A DNA stretch of 64,000 nt from an uncultured Muribaculaceae bacterium (GTDB taxonomy: Bacteria > Bacteroidota > Bacteroidia > Bacteroidales > Muribaculaceae), in assembly GCA_947381945.1 (NCBI GenBank), contig CANCXM010000008.1, forward strand, positions 35,613 to 99,612, written 5' to 3'. Positions within the stretch are counted from its first letter, which is position 1. Every line of letters begins with the position of its first letter. Position numbers and translations under genes: made by a program. This document shows positions 1 to 15,556 of this stretch, one piece after another. Below the pieces are notes generated by a model. That model was not told where the DNA came from, made no database searches, and saw nothing but the letters and a program-made list of their open reading frames with translations.

Positions 1-2366
1 GTTCTCACTTCAAGGCTAAGAGTGGTGTCGGGCATGAGCGGATGGGCCATCGGAAGGACAAGCACCTTGTATGACGCGCCACCCGGAAGGGTGATGCGGC
101 CATTCTCGGCTTTGGCAAGACGAAGAAGGGCATCCTTGTTCATCGAATCGTAGTTATATCCCCTCATCGGATTAATCCACTTCTCGGGGTCTGCCATGTT
201 GGCTGAATGGGTCACGCCGACGGGCATCACGCGGAGCGGTTGGCCGACATTGGCAAGACGCTTGCGCTCCGACTCCACTCGCTCAGAACCGAAAATTCCG
301 GGGAGCGAGGGCACGAGACGGTCGGGAAGGATGGCTCGGCGCGGAATCTCCTCGCCGGTGAACACTGCTATGTCGACAACCGGAGTTCCGTATTGCAACA
401 ACGCCTGCGCACGGCGCATATAGTCGCTCAGACCGCGGCCGCCGTCGGCAAACCATGTATTGTCCCTCTGGAAGAACAGGCCGATACCGTCGAGGGTCAT
501 GCCCGGTTTCTTGTCGAGATAGGGATTGTGGGTGTTGACGTGATAGAACATTCTGTTTATGCCGAGGGCATAGTTGCGGTCAAGCAGAGCTTTGAGCATC
601 GCGGGAGTCTCGTCCCATGTGCCACGCACTTCGGTGAAACCCTCGGCCTGAATGATATTCTTGCCGTAGACATGGCCTCCGTGGATGGCATCAATCATGT
701 CGTTGGGTTTGTCATGAGTCGGGCTGCGCAACCAGAACTCACCCATCGGGAAATCCACAGCCTGATAGTGGAGCATACCGTCGCTGACCATTGTCGGCGA
801 CACACACTCGGCTGAGAAATAGCAGTCGTAATCCTTGGCTTTTTGTGCAAGGACATCATAGAAAACATCAACGACAAGCTCGGCAGCCGTCGTGCGGACG
901 TCGCGCAACACCTTTTCAGATGTCGCCACATCGTCCACAGGTACACCTGCGAACAGAGGCAGATAGGGCATGAGGTCGTAACCGCGACGGCGCTTGAACT
1001 CTGCAGCGAAATTGTCGCTCCAGTTCTGGCTTCCGCACTCCCAGCTGTCGACGTGCATGTATTTCAACACTTTCTTGGCAACCTCAGGGTCGACCTCCTT
1101 GAATACACGTCCGAACCAATTGTCGAACTGCTTGGCCACTGTGGCACGGCTGAATTTGTCAGCTTCAAGACCCTTTCCGGCACCACCGGTGGCGTTCGTA
1201 TGGCCGGTTGCAGTGTGGCCGACACGCATTATGCGCCATTCACCCTCCGGAAGAGAGGCTGAAAGCGCACCGTTGCGCAACTGAGGTGTGAGATCAATAA
1301 TCTCCTCTTTGCGAACACAGAGTTCAGCGGGAATTTCAATATCGGTTGTGGCAGGAGCAACGCGCCATACCAATCCGGCCTTGCCTTCCCACTGGTTCAG
1401 TTTCGGTTCGCCGCTGAGGACTATATTCTTGATTTTAAGATTGGGCTTCCATTTGGCTGCATCCATGTCCTCGCTTCCGGGTTCACTGCCCTCGGGAGTC
1501 CAGTAGAAACGGAAATACTTGGCGGTTGTTGGAGGGATGGCATGGGTGCTCTGCGCGTCGGTGTTCTGCCAACCCTGACGCGCGGGCTGAAGCTGCTTTA
1601 TCTCCTGAAAATTCTTGCCGTCATTGCTTGCAAGCACTTTCAGGCGGTGAGCCTCATAGTTATTACCCGAAAGGATGATTTCTACGTTGCTCACCTTGAC
1701 AGGCTCGGAATACTCATACTGGATGTAGCACGGATATGACGCACGGATGACACCTTTTTCGTCGATGCTCACGCTCTTTCCGGCCGGTACCGACCCGGCA
1801 GCATCCCATGCTGTCACTTTAGGACGTTCGGCAATCTTGCGACCCTTCACCGGCATGGCAATAACGGAAATATCCTCATAATATCCGTCATAATTCTCGG
1901 GAACCGGAAGCACAAGATTCTCAACGACACCACCATTCACGATTGTATCAGCGGTCACGACCTTCTGCATCGACTCTGCTGGTGAAATCCAAGGGCCACC
2001 CGCAAGGGCAAAACCGTCGCAGATGTGCATACCGAGTTTCAGCCCGAGGCTGTCGGCAATCTCCATGCTGCGGCCAACGAGTCGCCACCACTCAGGCGAA
2101 AGCTGCGGGGCTTTGCCTTCATATTCAGGCGCGGTCTCCACCGATTTTATCGGCATGAGATATGTGCCGCCGAGTCCCACCTGCTTCATGGCTTCAAGGT
2201 CGGCCTTGATACCCTCCTCGGTCACGGCACCATACATCCAGTACCAGAAACACCAGGGGTCTGCTTCGGCAGGCGGCGCAGAAAATCTCTGCTCAAGTGC
2301 CGACTGAGCCGACACATTGAGCGAGAGAACTGCGGTTGCCGATAGTAGTATATCGCGTAGTTTCAT
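1..2366 (-). CDS. GH106 alpha-L-rhamnosidase-like protein, C-terminus cut by window edge
   Basis: The reading frame opens at the ATG at 2366 and stays open to base 1, so about 788 residues are visible and the C-terminus lies outside. It begins with a secretion signal (MKLRDILLSATAVL...). Near residue 38 comes FWYWMYGAVTEEGIKADLEA and then GGTYLMP, the start of the GH106 barrel. The last visible residues, LVLPMAHPLMPD, resemble the late barrel strand of GH106 enzymes. Known members remove alpha-L-rhamnose from pectin, including RG-II. It starts 5 nt after the stop of the upstream GH2 gene, so it is very likely the next gene of the same operon. BT0986 is the RG-II enzyme I recall from this family. 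The family call is fairly secure; the exact substrate is inferred from context. Confidence 0.8.
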   Translation of the reverse strand, partial: MKLRDILLSATAVLSLNVSAQSALEQRFSAPPAEADPWCFWYWMYGAVTEEGIKADLEAMKQVGLGGTYLMPIKSVETAPEYEGKAPQLSPEWWRLVGRSMEIADSLGLKLGMHICDGFALAGGPWISPAESMQKVVTADTIVNGGVVENLVLPVPENYDGYYEDISVIAMPVKGRKIAERPKVTAWDAAGSVPAGKSVSIDEKGVIRASYPCYIQYEYSEPVKVSNVEIILSGNNYEAHRLKVLASNDGKNFQEIKQLQPARQGWQNTDAQSTHAIPPTTAKYFRFYWTPEGSEPGSEDMDAAKWKPNLKIKNIVLSGEPKLNQWEGKAGLVWRVAPATTDIEIPAELCVRKEEIIDLTPQLRNGALSASLPEGEWRIMRVGHTATGHTNATGGAGKGLEADKFSRATVAKQFDNWFGRVFKEVDPEVAKKVLKYMHVDSWECGSQNWSDNFAAEFKRRRGYDLMPYLPLFAGVPVDDVATSEKVLRDVRTTAAELVVDVFYDVLAQKAKDYDCYFSAECVSPTMVSDGMLHYQAVDFPMGEFWLRSPTHDKPNDMIDAIHGGHVYGKNIIQAEGFTEVRGTWDETPAMLKALLDRNYALGINRMFYHVNTHNPYLDKKPGMTLDGIGLFFQRDNTWFADGGRGLSDYMRRAQALLQYGTPVVDIAVFTGEEIPRRAILPDRLVPSLPGIFGSERVESERKRLANVGQPLRVMPVGVTHSANMADPEKWINPMRGYNYDSMNKDALLRLAKAENGRITLPGGASYKVLVLPMAHPLMPDTTLSLEVR

Positions 2367-2371
2367 TGTTA

Positions 2372-5212
2372 TCAGTCAAAATTGAGAATGATGCGGCCTG
2401 TGCGCTGACCGTTGACCCATTTGGGTTGTGAGGACGGGCCGATAAGGTCGGTGGTGTTGACCTTGTTGCGAACGGGAGGAATGACCTCCATGATTGCTAT
2501 GCCGGTCTTGGGAAGATTGTAGAGGATATGGTCACGGCCATCGCGCGGTTCATAGACACCGACGTAGCTGCCGGGGGTCTCATTGATGATACCGATGGTG
2601 CCGTCCTGGGTCTTGATGTCCATCCAGTCCACGTTGGCGAAGTAGCCCTTGAATTCGGGATAGGTGAAGCTTTCGGCAGGGATGGGGTCATTATAGTCAT
2701 TCTCCCACACACCATACTGTGGACCGTGGAGACGGTTCTGCCATACGCGGTAGGGACCGTCGCCGACCCAACGCTTGCTGACAACCTTGTTTTCGGGGAA
2801 GTCGAATTTCACACCCATAAGGTCAATCACACCGTCGAAGTTATATGTGAAATCGAGGGCTGCGCTTCCGTCGGGAGCGATTGTCCACTTGGCCTGGTCG
2901 AAATTGCCAAGCTTATAGTCAGCGGTGACAACAACATCGTTGCCGACTTTCTCGGCCTTGATGCCGGTGAACTTGCCGAGGTCTTCAAATTCAGTGTATT
3001 CAGTCTTTTTCTTCTCAGCCTGAGGATCGTCATGGTTATAGAAACCGTCCATCGAGCGGTCGGAACGTTTTGCAACAATCACACGCGGACCATCCGTGAG
3101 TTCAATCATGCGGCCATTTACATCGACGCCCTTAAGCTGACCATCTTTCTTGCTGAAATGATATGTACGGCCATTGGCTTTGACGGTAATCTCGTCGGCA
3201 GTCTCGTTGACCACGGGAGCAGCACCGGCCTTTGCAGCGAAAGCCTCTTTCTGCTTGCCGACCACCTGATGTGACCATGTGAAAAGATCCTTGCCGTGGT
3301 TGTCAGTGACAGTAAGTTCGAGAGCATCTGTCTCAGGTTTGAGGGTCGGGATTTTCACTGTTCCGGCCTCTCTGGCAGCAATGGCGGGGAAATTGACCTT
3401 ACCCTCGGCAACAACCTTGGCATCACCCTTCACACCGTGTGCGGGCATGTCGAGCTGTCGCCATGTGAGTGTGCAGCCGTCAAGATTAGTGAAATCATAG
3501 CGGTTCTCGACATTGAGGACACCGTCAAAGTCGGGAATAATGGTTTCGTTCATAATCTGAATGGGACACCACACTTCCTTCACTGTCCAGTAGCTGCCCT
3601 CCTTCTCATGGTGAGGACCGACAATACCGTCGGCTCCGTAGTTACCGCAGTTGTCGATGAAGCCGTCCATATCGACACGCTTCACGCCCTCGTCGGCAAG
3701 CACCCAGAGGAAACCGCCGGCACACTTGGGATCGCGGCGCATCATTTCCCAATAGTCATGCAGGCCGGCACCGTGACCGCCATCATAGAGTCCGTGGAGG
3801 AATTCGGTGGGCATGAAGATTTCAGGCAGACGCATGTAGTTCTGGCTTTCACCATACGAGCGGTAGTGCATTGTCTCAAAACCGCCGAAATTGCCCTGCG
3901 GATGAAGCACGGGGCGCTTCTGCGGGTCATATTTGTGGAATTCGCCGTTGAGTTCGTCATTCCAACCCTTTTCGTTACCGTTGCTCCACCAGATGATTGA
4001 CGGATGGTTGACGTCGCGCATCACCATCTCCTTGACAAGTTTCTGACCGTTGATGGTCTCGTGCTTGCCGTGCCAGCCGGTAAGCTCGTCCATGACATAG
4101 AGGCCGAGCGAGTCGCAGATTTCATAGAATTCGGGGTCTGCGGGATAGTGCGAGAGACGCACGGCATTCATGTTCATCGACTTGATGAGCTCGACATCCT
4201 CAAGGTTCTTCTGACGGCTGAGGGTGCGGCCGCTCTCCGGACGGAAGCTGTGGCGGTTGACACCACGGATGTTGATTTTCTTGCCGTTGATATAGAGACC
4301 GTCGCTTTCGCGCACCTCGATTGTGCGGAAACCGAATTTCTTTGTTTCCTTATGCAACACCTTGCCTGACGCATCGGCAAGAGTGAATTCAGCCTTGTAG
4401 AGTTCGGGGGTCTCGGCGCTCCAGGTCGCGGGCGCGTTGACTTTCACCTCGACCTGACCGTCACCCGCACCCTTGCGTATCGGGGTCACGCTCTCCCCTA
4501 CTTTCTTGCCGTTCTTATCGGTAATGACGGTGGTTATCTTGCCACCCTCGACCGGCATACTCAGCGTATAGTCAGCCTTGAAATCACCGTTGGCCTGAGC
4601 GTCGATGGCGATATGCTTCATGTTGAGCGCCGGACGTGCCTGCATGAACACGGGGCGCCAGATGCCACCGAAATTCCAGTAGTCGGCACGACGTTCTGCA
4701 AGGTTCACACCTGCATTCTCGCTCTCCTTGGCAACAGTGACCTCAATGCGGTTTTTCTTGTTGGGTCCGAAGAACACACGGTCGCTCACATCGTAGATGA
4801 AACGGTAGAATCCGCCTTGATGCTTCGAACCGGCCTTGCGTCCGTTGATGAGCACGTCGGTGTCGGTCATCGCAGCCTCAAACACAAGTTCTATCTGCTT
4901 TCCGCGCCATGATTCAGGCAACTCAAATTCAAATTTATACTTGCCCTTTTCATCGGCAGCACCTTCGGGGAAGGCTTTGCCATAGAATTTCATGCCATAC
5001 TGATAGGTGCCGAAGCCCTGCAATTCCCAGCAGGAGGGCACACCGATTTTTGTCCATTTGCCGGAGTTGTTACCGTCGGTACACATGAAGTCCCACTCCA
5101 CCATGTCGTCACATCCCGTACCTGAGAGATACTGACGCTCGGTTGTCACAGACTGGGCCATCAGGCTCATGCCCGCAAGCATGGAGCAGATAGTTACTAC
5201 AGTTTTTTTCAT
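2372..5212 (-). CDS. GH2 glycosidase, exported (candidate RG-II beta-D-galacturonidase)
   Basis: 946 residues with a signal peptide (about residues 1-19). Domain order is jelly-roll sugar-binding domain (40-195), Ig-like sandwich (200-300), TIM barrel (305-590) and a C-terminal LacZ-type beta-sandwich. GH2 signatures are NIRGVNRHSF near 314 and the acid/base Glu in WWSNGNEKG (E414). TEFLHG (E470) sits where LacZ has its nucleophile motif SEYAHAMGN. The sequence departs from true LacZ around both catalytic residues, which suggests a substrate other than galactose. It lies between a LacZ-type GH2 (53 nt away) and GH106 (5 nt away). In the B. thetaiotaomicron RG-II locus the equivalent slot is, as I recall, BT0992, a GH2 beta-D-galacturonidase. 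Family certain, substrate inferred. Confidence 0.8.
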   Translation of the reverse strand: MKKTVVTICSMLAGMSLMAQSVTTERQYLSGTGCDDMVEWDFMCTDGNNSGKWTKIGVPSCWELQGFGTYQYGMKFYGKAFPEGAADEKGKYKFEFELPESWRGKQIELVFEAAMTDTDVLINGRKAGSKHQGGFYRFIYDVSDRVFFGPNKKNRIEVTVAKESENAGVNLAERRADYWNFGGIWRPVFMQARPALNMKHIAIDAQANGDFKADYTLSMPVEGGKITTVITDKNGKKVGESVTPIRKGAGDGQVEVKVNAPATWSAETPELYKAEFTLADASGKVLHKETKKFGFRTIEVRESDGLYINGKKINIRGVNRHSFRPESGRTLSRQKNLEDVELIKSMNMNAVRLSHYPADPEFYEICDSLGLYVMDELTGWHGKHETINGQKLVKEMVMRDVNHPSIIWWSNGNEKGWNDELNGEFHKYDPQKRPVLHPQGNFGGFETMHYRSYGESQNYMRLPEIFMPTEFLHGLYDGGHGAGLHDYWEMMRRDPKCAGGFLWVLADEGVKRVDMDGFIDNCGNYGADGIVGPHHEKEGSYWTVKEVWCPIQIMNETIIPDFDGVLNVENRYDFTNLDGCTLTWRQLDMPAHGVKGDAKVVAEGKVNFPAIAAREAGTVKIPTLKPETDALELTVTDNHGKDLFTWSHQVVGKQKEAFAAKAGAAPVVNETADEITVKANGRTYHFSKKDGQLKGVDVNGRMIELTDGPRVIVAKRSDRSMDGFYNHDDPQAEKKKTEYTEFEDLGKFTGIKAEKVGNDVVVTADYKLGNFDQAKWTIAPDGSAALDFTYNFDGVIDLMGVKFDFPENKVVSKRWVGDGPYRVWQNRLHGPQYGVWENDYNDPIPAESFTYPEFKGYFANVDWMDIKTQDGTIGIINETPGSYVGVYEPRDGRDHILYNLPKTGIAIMEVIPPVRNKVNTTDLIGPSSQPKWVNGQRTGRIILNFD

Positions 5213-5265
5213 TCTATCGTTAGATTTTATTTTTCTTGCACTTGTTTTGTTTTTCCAATCCTTTG

Positions 5266-12737
<7,472 letters not shown>

Positions 12738-12751
12738 ATATACTGTTGGTT

Positions 12752-12841
12752 TGTAGGGACGCGCTGTAGCGCGTATGCCAAATGAAAAATGCACCGATTA
12801 ATGTATTTTATCGGGCATACACGCTACAGCGCGTCCCTACA
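12752..12841. repeat. REP-like inverted repeat in GH operon spacer
   Basis: Two 28-nt arms, 12752-12779 (begins TGTAGGGACGCGCTGTAG) and 12814-12841 (ends GCGCGTCCCTACA), match as inverted repeats at 27 of 28 positions around a 34-nt spacer. Each arm also contains a small palindrome (GCGCTGTAGCGC). A single arm with one difference recurs at 44541-44568. The element fills the 122-nt gap between the GH138-like and GH137-GH2 genes of one operon, so as RNA it would be a stable hairpin in the middle of the message. It could modulate mRNA decay or partly terminate; there is no clear U-run after it on the minus strand. Confidence 0.8.
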
Positions 12842-12859
12842 GATGATGATTATAAATTT

Positions 12860-15556
12860 TTAATAGAACAACCAGTCCATTGCCTCATCCTCACCGGCGA
12901 GGGCTGCATTGCGTGGAGTGATGTTGTCGGAAGTGAATCCAAGCACAAGCGCGTAGCCCTTGGGGAGATTAAGCGAATGCTTGCCGGGGGCGAAGCTATA
13001 GGCATGGACATTGGCAAGCGGCATCTTGTCAAGATGGATAGCGCTTGTCAGGACAGGCTCGGCCTGACCATACTCATTGGCTGTCGCGTCGGTTTCGAGT
13101 TTTGGAGCCTTGGCATATTTCTTCTGGTCATCCTTGAAGTAGGCAACAAGAAGTTTGACAGGTTCTGCGTTTTCGAAAGTCAGCTCTGTGCCATCCTTGC
13201 GCTGGTTGTCACCGTTGACGCGGAATGCGCTAAGACCTTCAAGCTCGGGAGCGAGACCGGCAACAGTCGCATCGGGCATGTTTTCGAGGAGCGAAGCACC
13301 CTCGGCAAGTTTGACGCGCTTCCACGGACCGTTGACCTTCACGTTGGCATCGGCAAGAGGCTTGATTTCAGCCGGTTTATCAGAAATCTTGCCGGCAGCC
13401 TTGTCCTTAAGGGTAGCAAGGTTGTTCTTGAAGTTGTCAAGTTCGGCCTGATAGTGGACGAGCATCTCCTCCCATGTCTTGTTCTTGCCATCGTCACCTG
13501 CAATGGGGATACGGCGCATGGTGGTCTGCATACTGTTGGCGTAACGATATGTGCCTTTTGTGCGGTCGACGAGCTGCTTGTAGTAGTCAAGGCTCTCCTC
13601 CATCAGAGGCACGGCGGCATCAAGGTTTGAAAGGTCCTTGGTCCACTGGTAGTCGAGCACTTTCTGAGCGGCTTTGACCTTGCGGTCGAATGCGTAGGCG
13701 AAGAGACGGTAACACTCCATATCGTTGGCGAGACGTTCGAATTCCTCGCTGTTGGCATTCACTTTTCCACCGACACGCTTGATGGCCTCGACAGCCTTGT
13801 CGCCGTGGGCCACGCACTGTGCGGTGATGTCGAGGGGAAGTTCGCCCACATGGGGCTCACCCTTATGCTCTTTCTCGACGAATTCAATCAGCTTCTCACC
13901 CTCCGGTCCACAGCTTTCGTAGAATCCGGGGTAGATGGTGTATTTGTAGGGATTGACAAGCTGGCTCATGAACATGCCGAGGAGCAGGGTCTGACGGTTG
14001 CCTTCGGTGATGCCGAAACGGCGCAGGAGTTTTGGCGCAATTTCACCTGATTCCTCGAAGGCCTCGCGGATGTCGGCACCCTTGTCGTTGCCCAGACCGT
14101 AGGTGCGGGCGAAACGGTGGTTCCAGTACTTGATTTCATCCTGACGGTCACGGCGGCAGTTCCACGCATAGCGTCCCCACCCTTCATACCAGGTGCTGTC
14201 GCGGACAAGCTGAAGTTCTCTTCCTCCACCGGCGATGCTGTCGGCCGAATAAGGCCAATCCCAGTAGGAGGCCTGAGGATAGAGATGGAGGGCATTGGCA
14301 CCGTGGACATCGTGCATGGCTGTCACGGCCTTCTGGATGAAATCGGGCGAGCTCCAGCGCCACGGTTCAAGGTTGGCGAGGATGTGGACATTGCTGATAT
14401 GCACACTTCCGAGCGAGCTGAGGCTGCGGTGGATCTCAGTCCACGGGCCGCGGGGCTCGTAGGTGGTCAGCGACTCACCGTTGTATTTATGCATTGTATA
14501 AAGGTTCTTGTAGAGTGGAAGAGCTGCATCCATGACAGCCTTGCAGTCGGTGTCGTGGGCACGGAGCAGCAACGGAGGCTCATCGGTGCGACCAAGCTTC
14601 TCAAGACCATCCTTCACACCGGGGATGATGGTCTCGGTGAACCATACGACATCATCCTCGTAGGTATCCATAGCCTCACCAAGACACACGAGGAGTCCGA
14701 CATTGGGATACTTCTCGATGAAAGCAGCCACGCTCTTGCGGGTGTAGTCGCTGACAAGAGGAGTGATGGGGCGGTTGCGGTCCTGTGTCTTCATGCCGTA
14801 GTGTTCGGCAAAGGGCTTGGAAAGCAGGATGTTGTAGAACATCTGAATCACGAAAATACCGCGCTTGTCGGCCTCGGTTGTCAGGAATGAGAACATCTCC
14901 TCATTCTTTTTGAATGTCTCGTCATCCACCTCGACGGCAAAGGGATAGTCCTCCAGTTTCACAAGCGATGCGAAAGGATGACCGTTCCAGAGATAGAGCG
15001 AGTTCATGCGGTTCTCGACAAGCATGTCGAGATACTTTATCCAAAGCTCCTTATCGTAGAACCAAGGGAAGTTTTCAGGTGTGTAGGGGTATTCGTAGAC
15101 ACTGCGGCCGGGCAGAAGATATGGCTTCTGGACACCAACGCAGGCACCGCGGAGCACCATTTCAGGCGCATCGGTGATATTAGACGGCAGATTGTCGAGG
15201 TTGCCGTCCATCTCGACGCGGTCGATAAGCTCACGGCATCCGTAGATGACACCGGAACCGTCATTTCCACGGACATCAATGATATTGTCGGCAGAAGTGA
15301 TGGTGAAACCCTCTTTCGGGCCAACACTATCAGTCGCTTCCGAAAGACGGATTATTTTAACATCCTCACCTGCCTCACTTGCCGGGACAACGTTGAATCC
15401 CTTTCTTTCAAGACCTGATTTCAGATGCTCGGCTGCGAACTTCATACGGTTGGAGGCATCATCGGGATATTGCAGAGCCACTGTCTGACGGTTGCTGCAA
15501 CTCCAGGCCATGACGGCGACCAGCATCGCCAATGTATATCTTACCAATCGCTTCAT
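12860..15556 (-). CDS. GH138-like enzyme, candidate alpha-D-galacturonidase, lipoprotein
   Basis: 898 residues with a lipoprotein signal ending at C20 (VMAWSCSN). An N-terminal alpha/beta domain (25-125) resembles the lid domain of hexosaminidases and alpha-glucuronidases. A TIM-barrel-like region (about 130-480, YLDMLVENRMNSLYLWNGHP) and a helical plus beta-sandwich C-terminus follow. The size and the acidic residues E294 (CLGEAMD) and E361 (YNGESLT) coincide with the catalytic positions I recall for the GH138 enzyme BPA0997, which removes the alpha-linked galacturonic acid of RG-II chain A. Its start codon overlaps the stop of the GH78 gene by four bases (ATGA, 15553-15556), which indicates translational coupling. 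The family call rests on memory of one characterised relative plus gene order. Confidence 0.65.
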   Translation of the reverse strand: MKRLVRYTLAMLVAVMAWSCSNRQTVALQYPDDASNRMKFAAEHLKSGLERKGFNVVPASEAGEDVKIIRLSEATDSVGPKEGFTITSADNIIDVRGNDGSGVIYGCRELIDRVEMDGNLDNLPSNITDAPEMVLRGACVGVQKPYLLPGRSVYEYPYTPENFPWFYDKELWIKYLDMLVENRMNSLYLWNGHPFASLVKLEDYPFAVEVDDETFKKNEEMFSFLTTEADKRGIFVIQMFYNILLSKPFAEHYGMKTQDRNRPITPLVSDYTRKSVAAFIEKYPNVGLLVCLGEAMDTYEDDVVWFTETIIPGVKDGLEKLGRTDEPPLLLRAHDTDCKAVMDAALPLYKNLYTMHKYNGESLTTYEPRGPWTEIHRSLSSLGSVHISNVHILANLEPWRWSSPDFIQKAVTAMHDVHGANALHLYPQASYWDWPYSADSIAGGGRELQLVRDSTWYEGWGRYAWNCRRDRQDEIKYWNHRFARTYGLGNDKGADIREAFEESGEIAPKLLRRFGITEGNRQTLLLGMFMSQLVNPYKYTIYPGFYESCGPEGEKLIEFVEKEHKGEPHVGELPLDITAQCVAHGDKAVEAIKRVGGKVNANSEEFERLANDMECYRLFAYAFDRKVKAAQKVLDYQWTKDLSNLDAAVPLMEESLDYYKQLVDRTKGTYRYANSMQTTMRRIPIAGDDGKNKTWEEMLVHYQAELDNFKNNLATLKDKAAGKISDKPAEIKPLADANVKVNGPWKRVKLAEGASLLENMPDATVAGLAPELEGLSAFRVNGDNQRKDGTELTFENAEPVKLLVAYFKDDQKKYAKAPKLETDATANEYGQAEPVLTSAIHLDKMPLANVHAYSFAPGKHSLNLPKGYALVLGFTSDNITPRNAALAGEDEAMDWLFY

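Noticed and set aside
12782..13630. 282-residue plus-strand frame over the end of the GH138-like gene
   Set aside because: It begins inside the REP-like repeat and runs antisense to a coupled operon gene.
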